Source: Glandiceps talaboti
Taxonomy: Eukaryota > Hemichordata > Enteropneusta > Spengelidae
Assembly (NCBI RefSeq): GCF_964340395.1
Contig: NC_135567.1
Location: forward strand, 11,311,984 to 11,375,983
Reading direction: 5' to 3'
Length of the DNA stretch: 64,000 nt
Position numbers and translations under genes: made by a program
In this document: positions 49,161 to 61,500 of the stretch, one piece after another
How the letters are laid out: each line of letters begins with the position of its first letter
Position numbering within the stretch: the stretch's first letter is position 1
The notes under the pieces: generated by a model
Told to the model about the DNA's origin: nothing
Seen by the model: only the letters and a program-made list of their open reading frames with translations
Database searches by the model: none

Positions 49161-50600
49161 CTAAAATATGCCAATTCAATTCAAGAAATAGAGGATTTTT
49201 TAAGCAAATGCACGGTACTAAATTACAAGTTGGGAACGAGGGCTTTGTATTCTTAGCATTACATACTGATATGACATTGATTGTGCAAATATCCAGGGTT
49301 TGGCTTTATGACGGCTGGAAGTTGACGATGTCGAGCCTGACTTTGACTCAGAGGTTACTGAGGTGACTACACACATACTTTAAATCATTTTTGTTCCTCC
49401 CCTTGTGTTGATCCATCATTTTCACCTAAGTTTTCTGGCCATGCATGCATATTGATTGACTTAAAAGACAATGAAGTAGAAAATATCTTTGTGAAAAGAA
49501 TGATATAGATCGCCATTCATTATAATAATGACGAATAATCTACCATTTACAAAGACAAAATATGAACTGATTGACTATGCGACAATGTCTGCATTGTTTA
49601 CATGTGAATAAACATTTCAACGAGTATTCTTCAATGTCATAAACACAACAAAATATGATATCAATTTTGGTCAATTAGTTCAAGGGTGGGTGGATGGGTG
49701 GGGGAGGGGGTCTGAGGGGTAACAAAATGAGAACGTTGCTTTTTATCCAACATTGAAGTATTTATATCACCCTTAATAAACACAAACATATGACATATAA
49801 TTTGAATTGCAAATGAGATGTGTTCATTTCCTTTATTTAAATGAAATGTTATACATATTGTGATTATGTAAATTAGTCATTTACATACAAGATCAAGGTG
49901 AACAGTGTGTTCTATGTATGGTACAAAATGATTGCGATGGTCATTGGTGAATTACACATTTAGTGTTACAAAGAAATGCTTGATAATAAACAAAATAGAA
50001 CCAGGAGCTGAAGTATTGTAATTAAAATGTTCTAGTGGCAAAAATATCTCGGTTTATAGTACTCTGTAGTAATAACGAGAACCCCATGCCATGTAAGTGC
50101 CAGTGTAGGTTCTCCGGGATATTTGCGCTTCAGCTTGCAGCGTTTCCTGTTGCATCTTCACTCACTCGGCTCATATAAATATGGCTGTAGCATTCTTCCA
50201 AACCAGAGGTTGTTATTTCATCCGCCACACTTTGAAATAACGAGACGGCAAGTTTCGGTGGTGTCATAAAAGAGGCCGTGGCTTGCGACGATTGACTATA
50301 GAGAACGCTGCAAGCACTCATGCAAATACCCCAGTATGGTACACTTACACACATGCCATGGAGTTTTTGTTACATTGACTATGCGGGGAGTCGATAAATA
50401 AAAAAATAACTTGTCTTCAGTTTGTAGCCTCATAGTGCATAATTAACCACCCTTAACGCAGGTCAGGTCATATTTGATTCTAGTTATGTCTAAGTATTGC
50501 AACAGAGATATTAATCCACCGAGTTAAGTTGAAATGGGGTCTTGGTTACACTTACAGATTGTACCTCTTTTAAGAACACAATTCATTTTCCATTTCTGTA
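49161..50600. other. Spacer, nothing recognised
   Basis: A+T-rich with one G-rich stretch near 49690. No coding or RNA feature supported. Confidence 0.4.
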
Positions 50601-50605
50601 GTTTA

Positions 50606-50968
50606 GTTCCTATACGGCACATCGCGATTACTACGATCTCCACTCACGTATATAGGGAAAAGTCATTATTCCAGTACAAAAATCTGTACTAGTCCTTCCT
50701 GCGTTCGCATAAACATGATGCCATTATCGCATCTCTGCATGATTTTGGTTTCAGACTGGAGAGGTGGAGTTCGGTTAATGAACAATTGTCTAAAGGAACT
50801 AAATAACCAATTGCAACTGCCTATCAATTTGTGATGGATTACTACTGACATACATCGTTTACCCTTCACCCAATGGGGTAGCACAGATTTTTGTGCTAGA
50901 AGGAGGACTTTACCTATACATGAGTGGAGATCATCGTAGTAATTGTAACGTGTCATATAGGAACTCGA
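50606..50968. mobile_element. MITE-like element, family D
   Basis: AGTTCCTATACGGCACATCG at left, GTAACGTGTCATATAGGAAC at right; next to the ends GATTACTACGATCTCCACTC is inverted. A second copy, in the opposite orientation, is in the SLC35B1 intron at 55672-55972. Confidence 0.85.
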
Positions 50969-51169
50969 CTACATTGAATGTATCATTGCATTCTCACCAT
51001 ACAGGATGAGTAAAAGTGTCACAATGTGCATGCACATTCATTATTTACACATCACCAGCGATGACAATGTTATAATGCTAATTCCCTTAAGTGCAATAGT
51101 TATCACTGGCTACATATTTGCAATCGCAAGTGCAAACAGGAAACTGTAAGTTTGTGAAAATGGTACTGT

Positions 51170-51385
51170 AAGGTTCGCCGTGATGGGGCGCCCTCACACA
51201 TCAGCCAACCCCTAGGAAGCCAGTGAGGGCGAAACGTCACGACGTCTCTTACAGTCTAATGGTACAATGTACATGTACTGTAGTCTGTAAGGTACGCTGT
51301 GATGGGGCGCCCTCACACATCGGCCAACCCCTAGGAAGCCAGTGAGGGCGAAACGTCACGACGTATCTTACAGTCTAATGGTACT
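51170..51385. repeat. Tandem duplication, about 120-bp unit
   Basis: Two near-identical units with GATGGGGCGCCCTCACACAT and GAGGGCGAAACGTCACGACG; each unit can fold (GCGCCCTCAC against GTGAGGGCG). Confidence 0.9.
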
Positions 51386-51622
51386 GCAGCATGTTGTTTC
51401 ATGTATAGGAATTCTGTATATATTTTTACTGAGTCTTTTGATAGTAGAAAAGCACCAATACCAATTAAGAGCAAATACAATCCCAAACCAACATTTTTAT
51501 CACATTAAAAACTGAGTATTAAAGTTAAATAAAGAATGAAGATAAATTGTATAAGATATACAAGTGGTGTTATAATTACTACCAAATAAGAGATAGTTTA
51601 GAATTATATTAGGCAATATGTT

Positions 51623-51915
51623 CAGGGCTCGAAATTAACGGTAGTCCTGAGTCCACAGACTATCAATTCTTGTCATGGGGCTACCATAATTTGCAGCTGA
51701 TGGCCCATTCAGGCTAACACTGATTATGTGGTGATTTAAAGGATGGAAGATTTATGGCCATGAAAGTATTTTAATAACAGACATATTTCCAATAGAGGAA
51801 ATTTGTTTTCAGTTCAGAAATATAGGACTATTGGTCACCATCCTTGGGCTACCACTTTCTGAAATTGGTAGCCCACTGGGACTACCAGAGAAAAAAGTTA
51901 ATTTTGAGCTCCGAG
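51623..51915. mobile_element. hAT-like non-autonomous element, diverged
   Basis: Starts CAGGGCTCGAAATTAACGG and ends with the degraded inverse TTAATTTTGAGCTCCGAG. Inner GGGCTACCA and TGGTAGCCC repeats match the intact element at 60346-61811. Confidence 0.65.
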
Positions 51916-52610
51916 TAAAATATTATTTTTTACAACACATTTTTAATTATGAATTATTACAGAAACTAAATTTCAGATGCTGGCACTGACCATATATACA
52001 CACAATATTACATTTTATCTCACTGTGAACACAAATGAAGAGTTCTGTGTTTGAATCTTCCTTGTTTCTTCTGATAAGTGATGTTGAATTGTAATCACAG
52101 TTAAACAAAATGTATCATTCATATAAGTGTGTGTTACCAGTGTCAGTATTTTCTTTTTTTTGTAAATCTCTCTGGTCTCTCTAATTTGGTAGTATACAGT
52201 AGTTTTCCCTTGAGTGAAATCACCAAACTAAAAGAATTAACATCCCAAATTAAACAAACTTTTTTAACAATATCTGATAAAAGCAAACAATGAGGATACA
52301 TTTTTAATAAGCAAAGACAATATTTGTTACATTATTCAGGAAAGTGGTCAGGAAATTCCGACTGTATTAAAATCACAATAACTGTAACTAGCTTTTTTTT
52401 TTTTTCTGTGGTGTATATGTTATATTTCTGTTCAGTACAAGTTTGCATTCTTGTTTTATATGTACTTGGTAGAAGTGTATGTACATGATATTTCCTCCTA
52501 TTTCACTTATTACAACAGAGGTATACTACAGTTCAAATCACAGATAACTTCCTAGCTTTGCTACAACCAGGCTGTTACTACGGTTACACCTCACCAAAAT
52601 AAATTAAATG

Positions 52611-54087
52611 TAGCAACTGGAAGGGTTAATGTCTACACCAGTCCTATGTTAACACCAGACTAGCTCAGTGCTAACACTAGGCTGACACTAACACCTCACC
52701 AGTATGTGTTAGCAACTGGAAGGGTTAATGTCTACACCAGTCCTATGTTAACACCAGACTAGCTCAGTGCTAACACTAGGCTGGCACTATCACCTCACCA
52801 GTATGTGTTAGCAACTGAAAGGGTTAATGCCTGTACCAGTCCTATGTTAACACCAGACTAGCTCAGTGCTAACACTAGGCTGACACTAACACCTCACCAG
52901 TATGTATTAGCAACTGGAAGGGTTAATGTATGTACCAGTCCTATGTTAACACCAGACTAGCTCAGTGCTAACACTAGGCTGACACTAACACCTCACCAGT
53001 ATGTGTTAGCAACTGGAAGGGTTAATGCCTGTACCAGTCCTATGTTAACACCAGACTAGCTCAGTGCTAACACTAGGCTGACACTAACACCTCACCAGTA
53101 TGTGTTAGCAACTGGAAGGGTTAATGTCTGTACCAGCCCTATGTTAACACCAGACTAGCTCAGTGCTAACACTAGGCTGACACTAACACCTCACCAGTAT
53201 GTGTTAGTAACTGGAAGGGTTAATGTCTGTACCAGCCCTATGTTAACACCAGACTAACTCATTGCTAGGCTGACACTAACACCTCACCAGTATGTGTTAG
53301 CAACTGGAAGGGTTAATGTCTGTACCAGTCCTATGTTAACACCAGACTAGCTCAGTGCTAATACTAGGCTGACACTAACACCTCACCAGTATGTGTTAGC
53401 AACTGAAAGGGTTAATGCCTGTACCAGCCCTATGTTAACACCAGACTAGCTCAGTGCTAACACTAGGCTGACACTAACACCTCACCAGTATGTGTTAGTA
53501 ACTGGAAGGGTTAATGTCTGTACCAGCCCTATGTTAACACCAGACTAGCTCAGTGCTAACACTAGGCTGACACTAACACCTCACCAGTATGTGTTAGCAA
53601 CTGGAAGGGTTAATGTCTGTACCAGCCCTATGTTAACACCAGACTAGCTCAGTGCTAACACTAGGCTGACACTAACACCTCACCAGTATGTGTTAGTAAC
53701 TGGAAGGGTTAATGTCTGTACCAGCCCTATGTTAACACCAGACTAACTCATTGCTAGGCTGACACTAACACCTCACCAGTATGTGTTAGCAACTGGAAGG
53801 GTTAATGTCTGTACCAGTCCTATGTTAACACCAGACTAGCTCAGTGCTAATACTAGGCTGACACTAACACCTCACCAGTATGTGTTAGCAACTGAAAGGG
53901 TTAATGCCTGTACCAGTCCTATGTTAACACCAGACTAGTTCAGTGCTAACACTAGGCTGGCACTAACACCTCACCAGTATGTGTTAGCAACTGAAAGGGT
54001 TAATGCCTGTACCAGTCCTATGTTAACACCAGACTAGCTCAGTGCTAACACTAGGCTGACACTAACACCTCACCAGTATGTGTTAGA
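52611..54087. repeat. 99-bp satellite, about 15 units, with 489-bp higher-order repeat
   Basis: Unit carries AGCAACTGGAAGGGTTAATG, TATGTTAACACCAGACTAGC and GACACTAACACCTCACCAGT. A 6-bp deletion variant (GACTAACTCATTGCTAGGCT) occurs twice, 489 bp apart, followed each time by the same private variants. That shows duplication of a five-unit block. Decayed relatives are at 57040-57135 in SLC35B1. Confidence 0.95.
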
Positions 54088-54129
54088 ATCACACGTTTAT
54101 TTACAAATGTTGCTCGCTTTTTCATCACG

Positions 54130-54290
54130 TATTAGTGTTACCATAGCAAACATGTTTGCCATTAGATATTACCATAGCTACCAAATGTTGTTCCTCATTC
54201 ACAAATACCATAGCTACTATGTTTGTCATTCACCGTTACCATAGCTACCATGCAATCATTATCAACCATTACCATAGCGACCATACATAA
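54130..54290. repeat. Degenerate ACCATAGCTACCATG repeat
   Basis: Five or so imperfect units just after the 99-bp satellite. Confidence 0.75.
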
Positions 54291-54799
54291 CTCATAAACC
54301 AGAGAGGTACAAAGTTAATACAAATAAATAAACAAAAAATTTAATATCGAAAACGGGAATTTTGTTTTTGTTTAAAACAGGGAAGGAGATGAAAATTGTC
54401 ACCGAGCATCTTGTATTATCATGGGTTCTTCATTTATCAACTTAATTTAGTGAATGACGAGTTGACAGACGCTCAAACTTGGCTAATCTGATTGTCGGCA
54501 TTCAGTTCCAAGATGCAACGAGCGAGACAATGTCAGATATGTTTTTATGTTTAGGGGTGAGATCAATAGTTCAATGTCGGATAAAAACAAAAACAAATTC
54601 TTTTATGGGGGGGGGGGGGGGGAGCCATTAGAGTTCCCATCCTACAAAATTGATTTTACTTTTAATGGATCTGTTTGTACCCCTAAATGCAAATATTTCA
54701 AAAAAATATCGTCAAATTGAGAAATGGAACAATTTTCACTATAATAGTAAATACATGGCACTAAAATAAAGTAAAGTGTCAACAAAAGAAATATTTTTT

Positions 54800-54970
54800 T
54801 CCTCACTACATACAGGCTTTGTACTCATATCACTACATACTACTACATACTGGCTTTGTATTCATAGCACTACATACTACTACATACTGGCTTTGTATTC
54901 ATATCACTACATACTACTACATACTGGCTGTGTATTCATAGCACTACATACATGTACTACTACATACTGA
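54800..54970. repeat. Tandem repeat with CACTACATACTACTACATAC
   Basis: About four units of roughly 40 bp (CTGGCTTTGTATTCATA between them), 400 bp downstream of SLC35B1. Confidence 0.85.
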
Positions 54971-55358
54971 TTTGAAATTGACTGTGCTGTCCGAAACATT
55001 TTAAATTTTTGCCAATTTAGTTATAAGATAAGGGGGGTTGGGGGGTTGGGGGGTCTGAGGCCTAACGACAAGAATTTATTTTTTTATCCTGTATTGAACT
55101 ATTGATCCCCCTCCCCTCAAGTTTGTTTTGTCTTTAGTATATTTGAAATATGTTTGGTGAATTTTTCAAATGCAATATCTTGAGAAACAGCAAAATGTTT
55201 CAGCAATGAGAACTTTAAATCATATTTTGCGATACTATTTTGTTTAAACACTTCATTTTCCTGACCCATACTGTAGTCGAAGTTGTGAATGTAGCTAGAC
55301 AACTGACCACTACTACAATAAATAGTTCACACGCCCCTCCGTTTCAACCCACAAACAC

Positions 55359-55583
55359 CTACTTTTCAGCGTGTTCTTTAGGTTTTGGTTTCGTCTGACT
55401 TTTGCCATAGACGCTATCCAATCCAAGTCCAGCAAATACCATGGAAACACCCATCCATTGCCGTGGTAACAGAGGATTGACAAAAATTATTACTGATGCT
55501 AAAATTGTGAAAAATTTCCTAGTGGTGGTGATGATGGAGCATGTAAGTGGTCCGAATGTTGTCACGGTAACAAAGATGAAAAT
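55359..55583 (-). CDS. SLC35B1: SLC35B1 last coding exon
   Basis: 225 nt, acceptor TGCCAG, stop TAG at 55361-55359. Encodes [20 protein letters not shown], the [11 protein letters not shown] helix, [16 protein letters not shown] and the lysine-rich tail. An AATAAA on the minus strand near 55077 could serve as poly(A) signal. Confidence 0.94.
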   Translation of the reverse strand: MFIFVTVTTFGPLTCSIITTTRKFFTILASVIIFVNPLLPRQWMGVSMVFAGLGLDSVYGKSQTKPKPKEHAEK

Positions 55584-58500
55584 CTGGCAAAAGAAAACAT
55601 AAAACGAAATATTCTAAGTGTTTGTTTTCATCATTAAAGTGAGGAGCACATTCTGTAACTTTCTACTCTATAAGACGTGTTACGATTACTACGATCATCT
55701 CCACTCGCGTATAGGGAAAGTTGTTATTCTAGCACAGAAATCTGTGCTACCCCATGGGGCAAAGGGTAAACAATGCAAGTCAGTAGTAATCCACCACAAA
55801 TTGACAGGCAGTTGCAATTGGTTAGTTCCTTTTAAGGCAATTCCTCGTTTACTGAATTCCTCCTCTCCAGTATGAAACTAAAATCATGTTGGGACACAAT
55901 AACATCATTTACGCCTATATGTGAATTGAGATGATCATAGTAATCGTAGCACGTCATATAGGAACTTGCTAGTCTTTCCCTGAACTTGTTGTTTTGAAAA
56001 AACCTTACCTGTCCTATAGCACTAGTACACCCAAATAATACCATAAGGGGTAGAACTTCAGGATGACGACTTGCAAACCCAATGAATGGAGCGCCCTCAC
56101 CAGCCAGCAGTATACCTATCAAAATATGAATATTCATGACATCAATTCTTGCATCCAATCACAGGTACTAATCATCAATATCATGACAGAACCCCCCATG
56201 ACGCATGAGAGGAAGTATGGCATACCAATATCAATTTTTTGACGATGAGGTTATGACGTCACGTTGGTTCACAACATAGTGGGAACATTTTGATGCACGG
56301 ATTTGTCATTATTGTAACACTGTGGACTATTCCAGTGTTCATAGATTTTCACTTCAAACTCTCGCCACATGTCCGAGTACACACTGACAAAGCAATGGTA
56401 GTTGCCTGGCAAAATGATGTAATGCCCTACAAGTATTCCATGGTGCCAAACGGAGTTAAATTTAGGAACATAGTTTCAAACATTCAATCATTTATTTATG
56501 AATTAATGTTTACACAGAGGAGCTTCCATTATCTATCTACTATTTGAATTGAATTGAAATTTTTTGTAATTGAAATTTATTCCCCACAAGAAATAACCAT
56601 ACAGAAAAGAAATAAATGATAACATCCAAAAGGAAAATGATTTCAAGTTGTGGGTGAGAGACTAGAAAATAGTTTTCGGAAAACTAATCGAGTCTAGCCA
56701 TTTTTCAATTCAATTCACATGTTTCCTTCTAAGATTGTCGGAACATAACTTACCAAGTGCTAGGTACAACATGGACCATATGTTCATATTAAACATCAAT
56801 GCATATGGACCTGTTTTATAATCAACACGCATTCTTTCTTGAAAAACTCCGGTCACTCCATCTAATGTTAGTGAAATTATCTGTAAATGAAAAAAAAAAA
56901 AATCATTTTTCTGCCATAGAGGGCATCCTAACATTTATTTTACAAAAGACACTCTTTATGAATTTTTTCTGGAAATTTCACTAATCTGGCAGTAACAGCT
57001 TAACAACATGTGATAGCAAATGTATGATCAACTCAGTGTTCACACTAATCTGGTGCTAACACCTGAACATCACATGATAGCAAATATTAGGCTATCTCAG
57101 TTTTAACACTAGGCTGGTACTAACACCTCATTAGTCTTGGTTACCCAGACTCTTGCCGCTGGAGGCTCTGCGTACAAGGCCTCCCCAAACGAGAGTCCCG
57201 GGAAACCACATTCCAACTACCCCACGGACGAAAGTCACACAGTACATTTCTTCCAAGCATAAAAAATGGGCTTATGAGGTCTGGTTGTTGTAATTAATAT
57301 ATATCGGTCACTTGAGAAGTTATAATCTGTAGCAAAGGTACCCAAATCATTCAGCCTGCAATGCTGGACGCAAAGTACTCCCCATGATGCACTGTTCCAG
57401 AGGCTGCTTCCTGCGCGTGGGCGAGTTGAAATCTCATTTTCCCAGACTCTCATTTTGGAAGGTCTTGTTGGCAGAGCCCCCAGTGGCAAGGCAAGACTCT
57501 GGGTAACTGAGACACCTCAGCAGGTAGAATCAACCTCTAGCTAACATGCACAATGTCTAATTATTGGTATTTTAACAATTTTAGTGAATAAATATACTGC
57601 TGTTTATGTGATCAAAAAATACCTTAAAATTTATTTTTTGTGAGAAATGTTTTAGGCCTAATAAAAAAAAGTGTGGTTCCGATTACATTCAATTTTAGAA
57701 TAGTTGGGGTAGGTAGATTTTTTATTTTATTTTTGTTTCTATGTGATTGTCTAGTTTAGGTTTTCCACTGTTTTCCAAATGGTCTCTGTGTTATTTATGT
57801 CTTCCTATCAGATGTACAGCCATTACAGATTGGAAGACCAGTTTTATATTGTCTTTTTGAGTTGATGTCAGTTGCTGTATCCACTATTTCTTGTGAGACT
57901 TCACAATTCATGTCATTTTTTTTTTCGAATATGTAAAAAAAGTTTAGTGTCGGCAGTGAAAAACTAGGTGGGGTCGGGTTACTGGAACCAAACAATTATT
58001 TTTTTAAGACTTATAGTTAGGCCAAATAAAAAAAAATGTGTTTCCGTTTTGGATATTCTGACCGACATTTTGTTTGTTTTATGGTTGCAGATAATATAAA
58101 ATGAAATAAATTCCAGACATACCTATACTATTTTCTGAGGCCATCTTATTGGAAACATGCCAAAAAATTTTTCCAACTAAACGGAAATTCAAAATCACTG
58201 TGCCAAGTATTAACACTATTATTAATCCAATTCAATTGTTTATTTTCCCTGACTGTAACAGGTTCCGTTAGTCCACGGTCTGATGTCAACAGTTGTAGTT
58301 ATGGTTAAAATCAACTTCTAATTAGCATATACAATGTCTGTCAATATACATATTGCTGTTTGTCTAATTGAAAAATAATACTACCATTGCAGAAAGAGAA
58401 TCCTCCCCCATCCTAAATTATTTTTTGTGCGAAAATGTTTTCTAGTAAACAACTTACCAATAGGATAGTACAATTTAGTTACTTTGGAAAAAATATATTG

Positions 58501-61500
58501 GAAATGAATGCGCTGTTTCGATCCATCTACTATGAACCTTGATCACACAATAACATTCTACGATCGCGTGTCCGTACCTAGAAGACGGATCGAAACGTTG
58601 AATTCATTTCCAATGTATCATTCCAAAGTAACTATATTGTACTGTACTATTGATTCTTAGAACCATGATAAATATATTCACCAACTTACTAATAGGACAG
58701 TATTATATAGTTACTTTGGAACGCTAAATTGGAAACAAATGCGACGTTTCAATTCGTCTTCTACGGACCTTGATCAGACAATACCATTCTATGATCGCGT
58801 GTCCGTACCTAGAAGACGGATCGAAACGTCAAATTCGTTTCCAATTTATCGTTCCAAATTAACTATATTGTACTGTTCTTGTCCTATTGATTCTTGGAAC
58901 CATGATAAATATATTCTCCAACTTACCAACAACATTTCACCTATTCCTATGACATGTTGATCGGAATCTGTTGATACGTTATCTTTATACATAAACATTG
59001 TAATTCCCAAAACTATTAACAGAACACATAAATACTTGGCTAGGTTGTAACGTTTCCTGGCAAAAAATACTCCCAGTAACATTACTGTAAGAAAATCAGA
59101 ACAAAGAGGGGTTAGTTTATAAATCGGATCTGACAACCCCTATGTTTACACTAAATTAGAACATTCCTATTGTCTTGAACAAAAATGTTGGACAACACCA
59201 TGCAATATACAGGGGTGGTGGCAGTTACACTGAAGCGAATTCAGAATTAGACCCGATATCTGAAGCAAAATGTGTCTGAATTGACAAAAATCTAACCAAC
59301 TGCTTCATTTTATTGTCTGGCACTACAAAAATCTTACCAACATTGTTACATTTTATTGTCTGCCACAACAAAAAATGTTACCAAAGTGCTTCACTTTATC
59401 ACCTGGCTCAACAACCAACATGGCTATATTTTATCGTTCGCCTCAACACAGCATCTTAACAAAAGTGCTACACTGTGTCTGCCGCAACAAAAAATGTTAC
59501 CAACATTATTTTTTGTTGAGCCAGACGATAAAATATAGCACTGTTAACTGGAATTGGAATGCCAAACTTTTTGACAGCTAGGGGGTCTAAGCCACATAAA
59601 TTAATAGCTCAACAGTGAAGACAGCCATTTAACTTACCCGGAATTGGTTGAGATTAATTTGCAAGATTTTCCAAAACTTGTGACAGTTAGAGGGTCTAAG
59701 GCTGGAGCCATATTAATTAGTACCTAGACAGTGCAAAAAAAACAACCATTTAACTTACCTGGAATTGGTTTGCAGGATTTTCCTAAAACTTGAGTTGGAT
59801 AGCTGACATGCCGTAGTGCCCAGTTACTAGCTACCATAGCACCAATGTAAGAGAATGCACAGGAGGCATAGAAAGTATTTGGTGTTGGATCTATGGCATG
59901 TTTAGGTGTGTTCACATGTAGACCTATGAATGAGGAATCATAAAAAGGAAGTTCACAAATTATATAACAACCCATAACACCAAAGTAAAGCATTTTCTGT
60001 ATGTACCACACGCGTTTATAGCATCCATATCAAGTACAACCCATAACACCAAAGTAAAGCATTTTCTGTATGTACCACAATCGTTTATAGCATCTATTTC
60101 AAGTACAACCCATAACACCAAAGTAAAGCATTTTCTGTATGTACCACAATCATTTCTGGCATCCATATCAAGTACAACCCATAACACCAAAGTAAAGCAT
60201 TTTCTGTATGTACCACACTCGTTTATAGCATCCATATCAAGTACAACCCATAACACCAAAGTAAAGCATTTTCTGTATGTACCACACTCGTTTATAGCAT
60301 CCATATCAAGTACAACCCATAACACCAAACTAAAGCATTTTCTGTCAGGGCTCGAAATTCGTTTTTTTTCTTGGTAGCACAGGTGGGCTACCATCATTTA
60401 AATTTGGTAGCCCGAGAGCAGTGACTGGTAGCCCATATGCATGCATTCCTAAATTAATGGTGTTTGTGTATATATGTAACTATATGATGTATTGAATTCG
60501 GTGATTGATTGAATAACTTGAGAAGTCACGTTAACGCGTTATTTGTGTGTATTTCACGCCATATTTGACATTGGGGACGCAATTTTTTGCATGTATGCGT
60601 CTCTGAGGACGTGTTATAAAGAGGGGACATGTGAGGCTTACTGTTAGCAAACAACGTACGGTTATTATTGCAATGAAGAATAAGTCATCTAGTCGTAGTT
60701 CTTACTAGTAACTATTAGCTAAATCTCTTGGTGCAGTGAGACCTGTAAAATTTGAATATGATTCAACGTATGGAAAACGTATAAACAGTTTCATAAGCCC
60801 CATGGCCATTTCCTGATGTGGAGACTACGTCTTGGGTAGTTTAGAAACTATGTGCTGTTATCATTATCTATCCACGTAATTGGTTACTTATTAACAGACG
60901 GGTTAGACAGGTTTTGTATCAATACACGACGGCCATTATGGCAAAGGCCCTTCCATTCATGGGCGAAGAGATAATCAGAGTCTAAGACCACATTGGCAGA
61001 CGGTCCATGGTGAAAACTTCACTCAGATAAATTCAAACCATCACGTCACCATTTCATTCTCACTAAAACTTCAACTTTCTTTTGAGCTTTGCTACTACTA
61101 CTAGATCAAATGCATTACGTGAATTTTACCATTCACCACTGCAAGCTCTCTGTGGTTGCATAAGCGTGGTTTACACACGGAATGTTTTAGGCATCGTTCA
61201 AGAATAAACGAATCTGTAGGACAGGTGTATAGTTAATTCTCATCAGCAGCATAAGATTTTATCAAACACCATTACAACTGTGTCTCTGTCAAGTTGAAAG
61301 TTAAAGCTGTCATTCATGTGATGGAATTTAGTTACTGCAATGCTGTACCAAGAGTGTACTGTACTCAGACTCTGAGAAGAGCCGAAAGGGCCCGGGCCAG
61401 AGATCATATTTCCAGAGAGTGATTACCATAGAAAATTGAAAGTATAGAAAGATAACATTAAATCGCTATACAGAATATTGTTACATATAAATGTTTTGTT

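Noticed and set aside
52611-54087. CRISPR-like regular array
   Set aside because: Units are continuous 99-bp tandem repeats with no unique spacers and no cas genes, in animal DNA.
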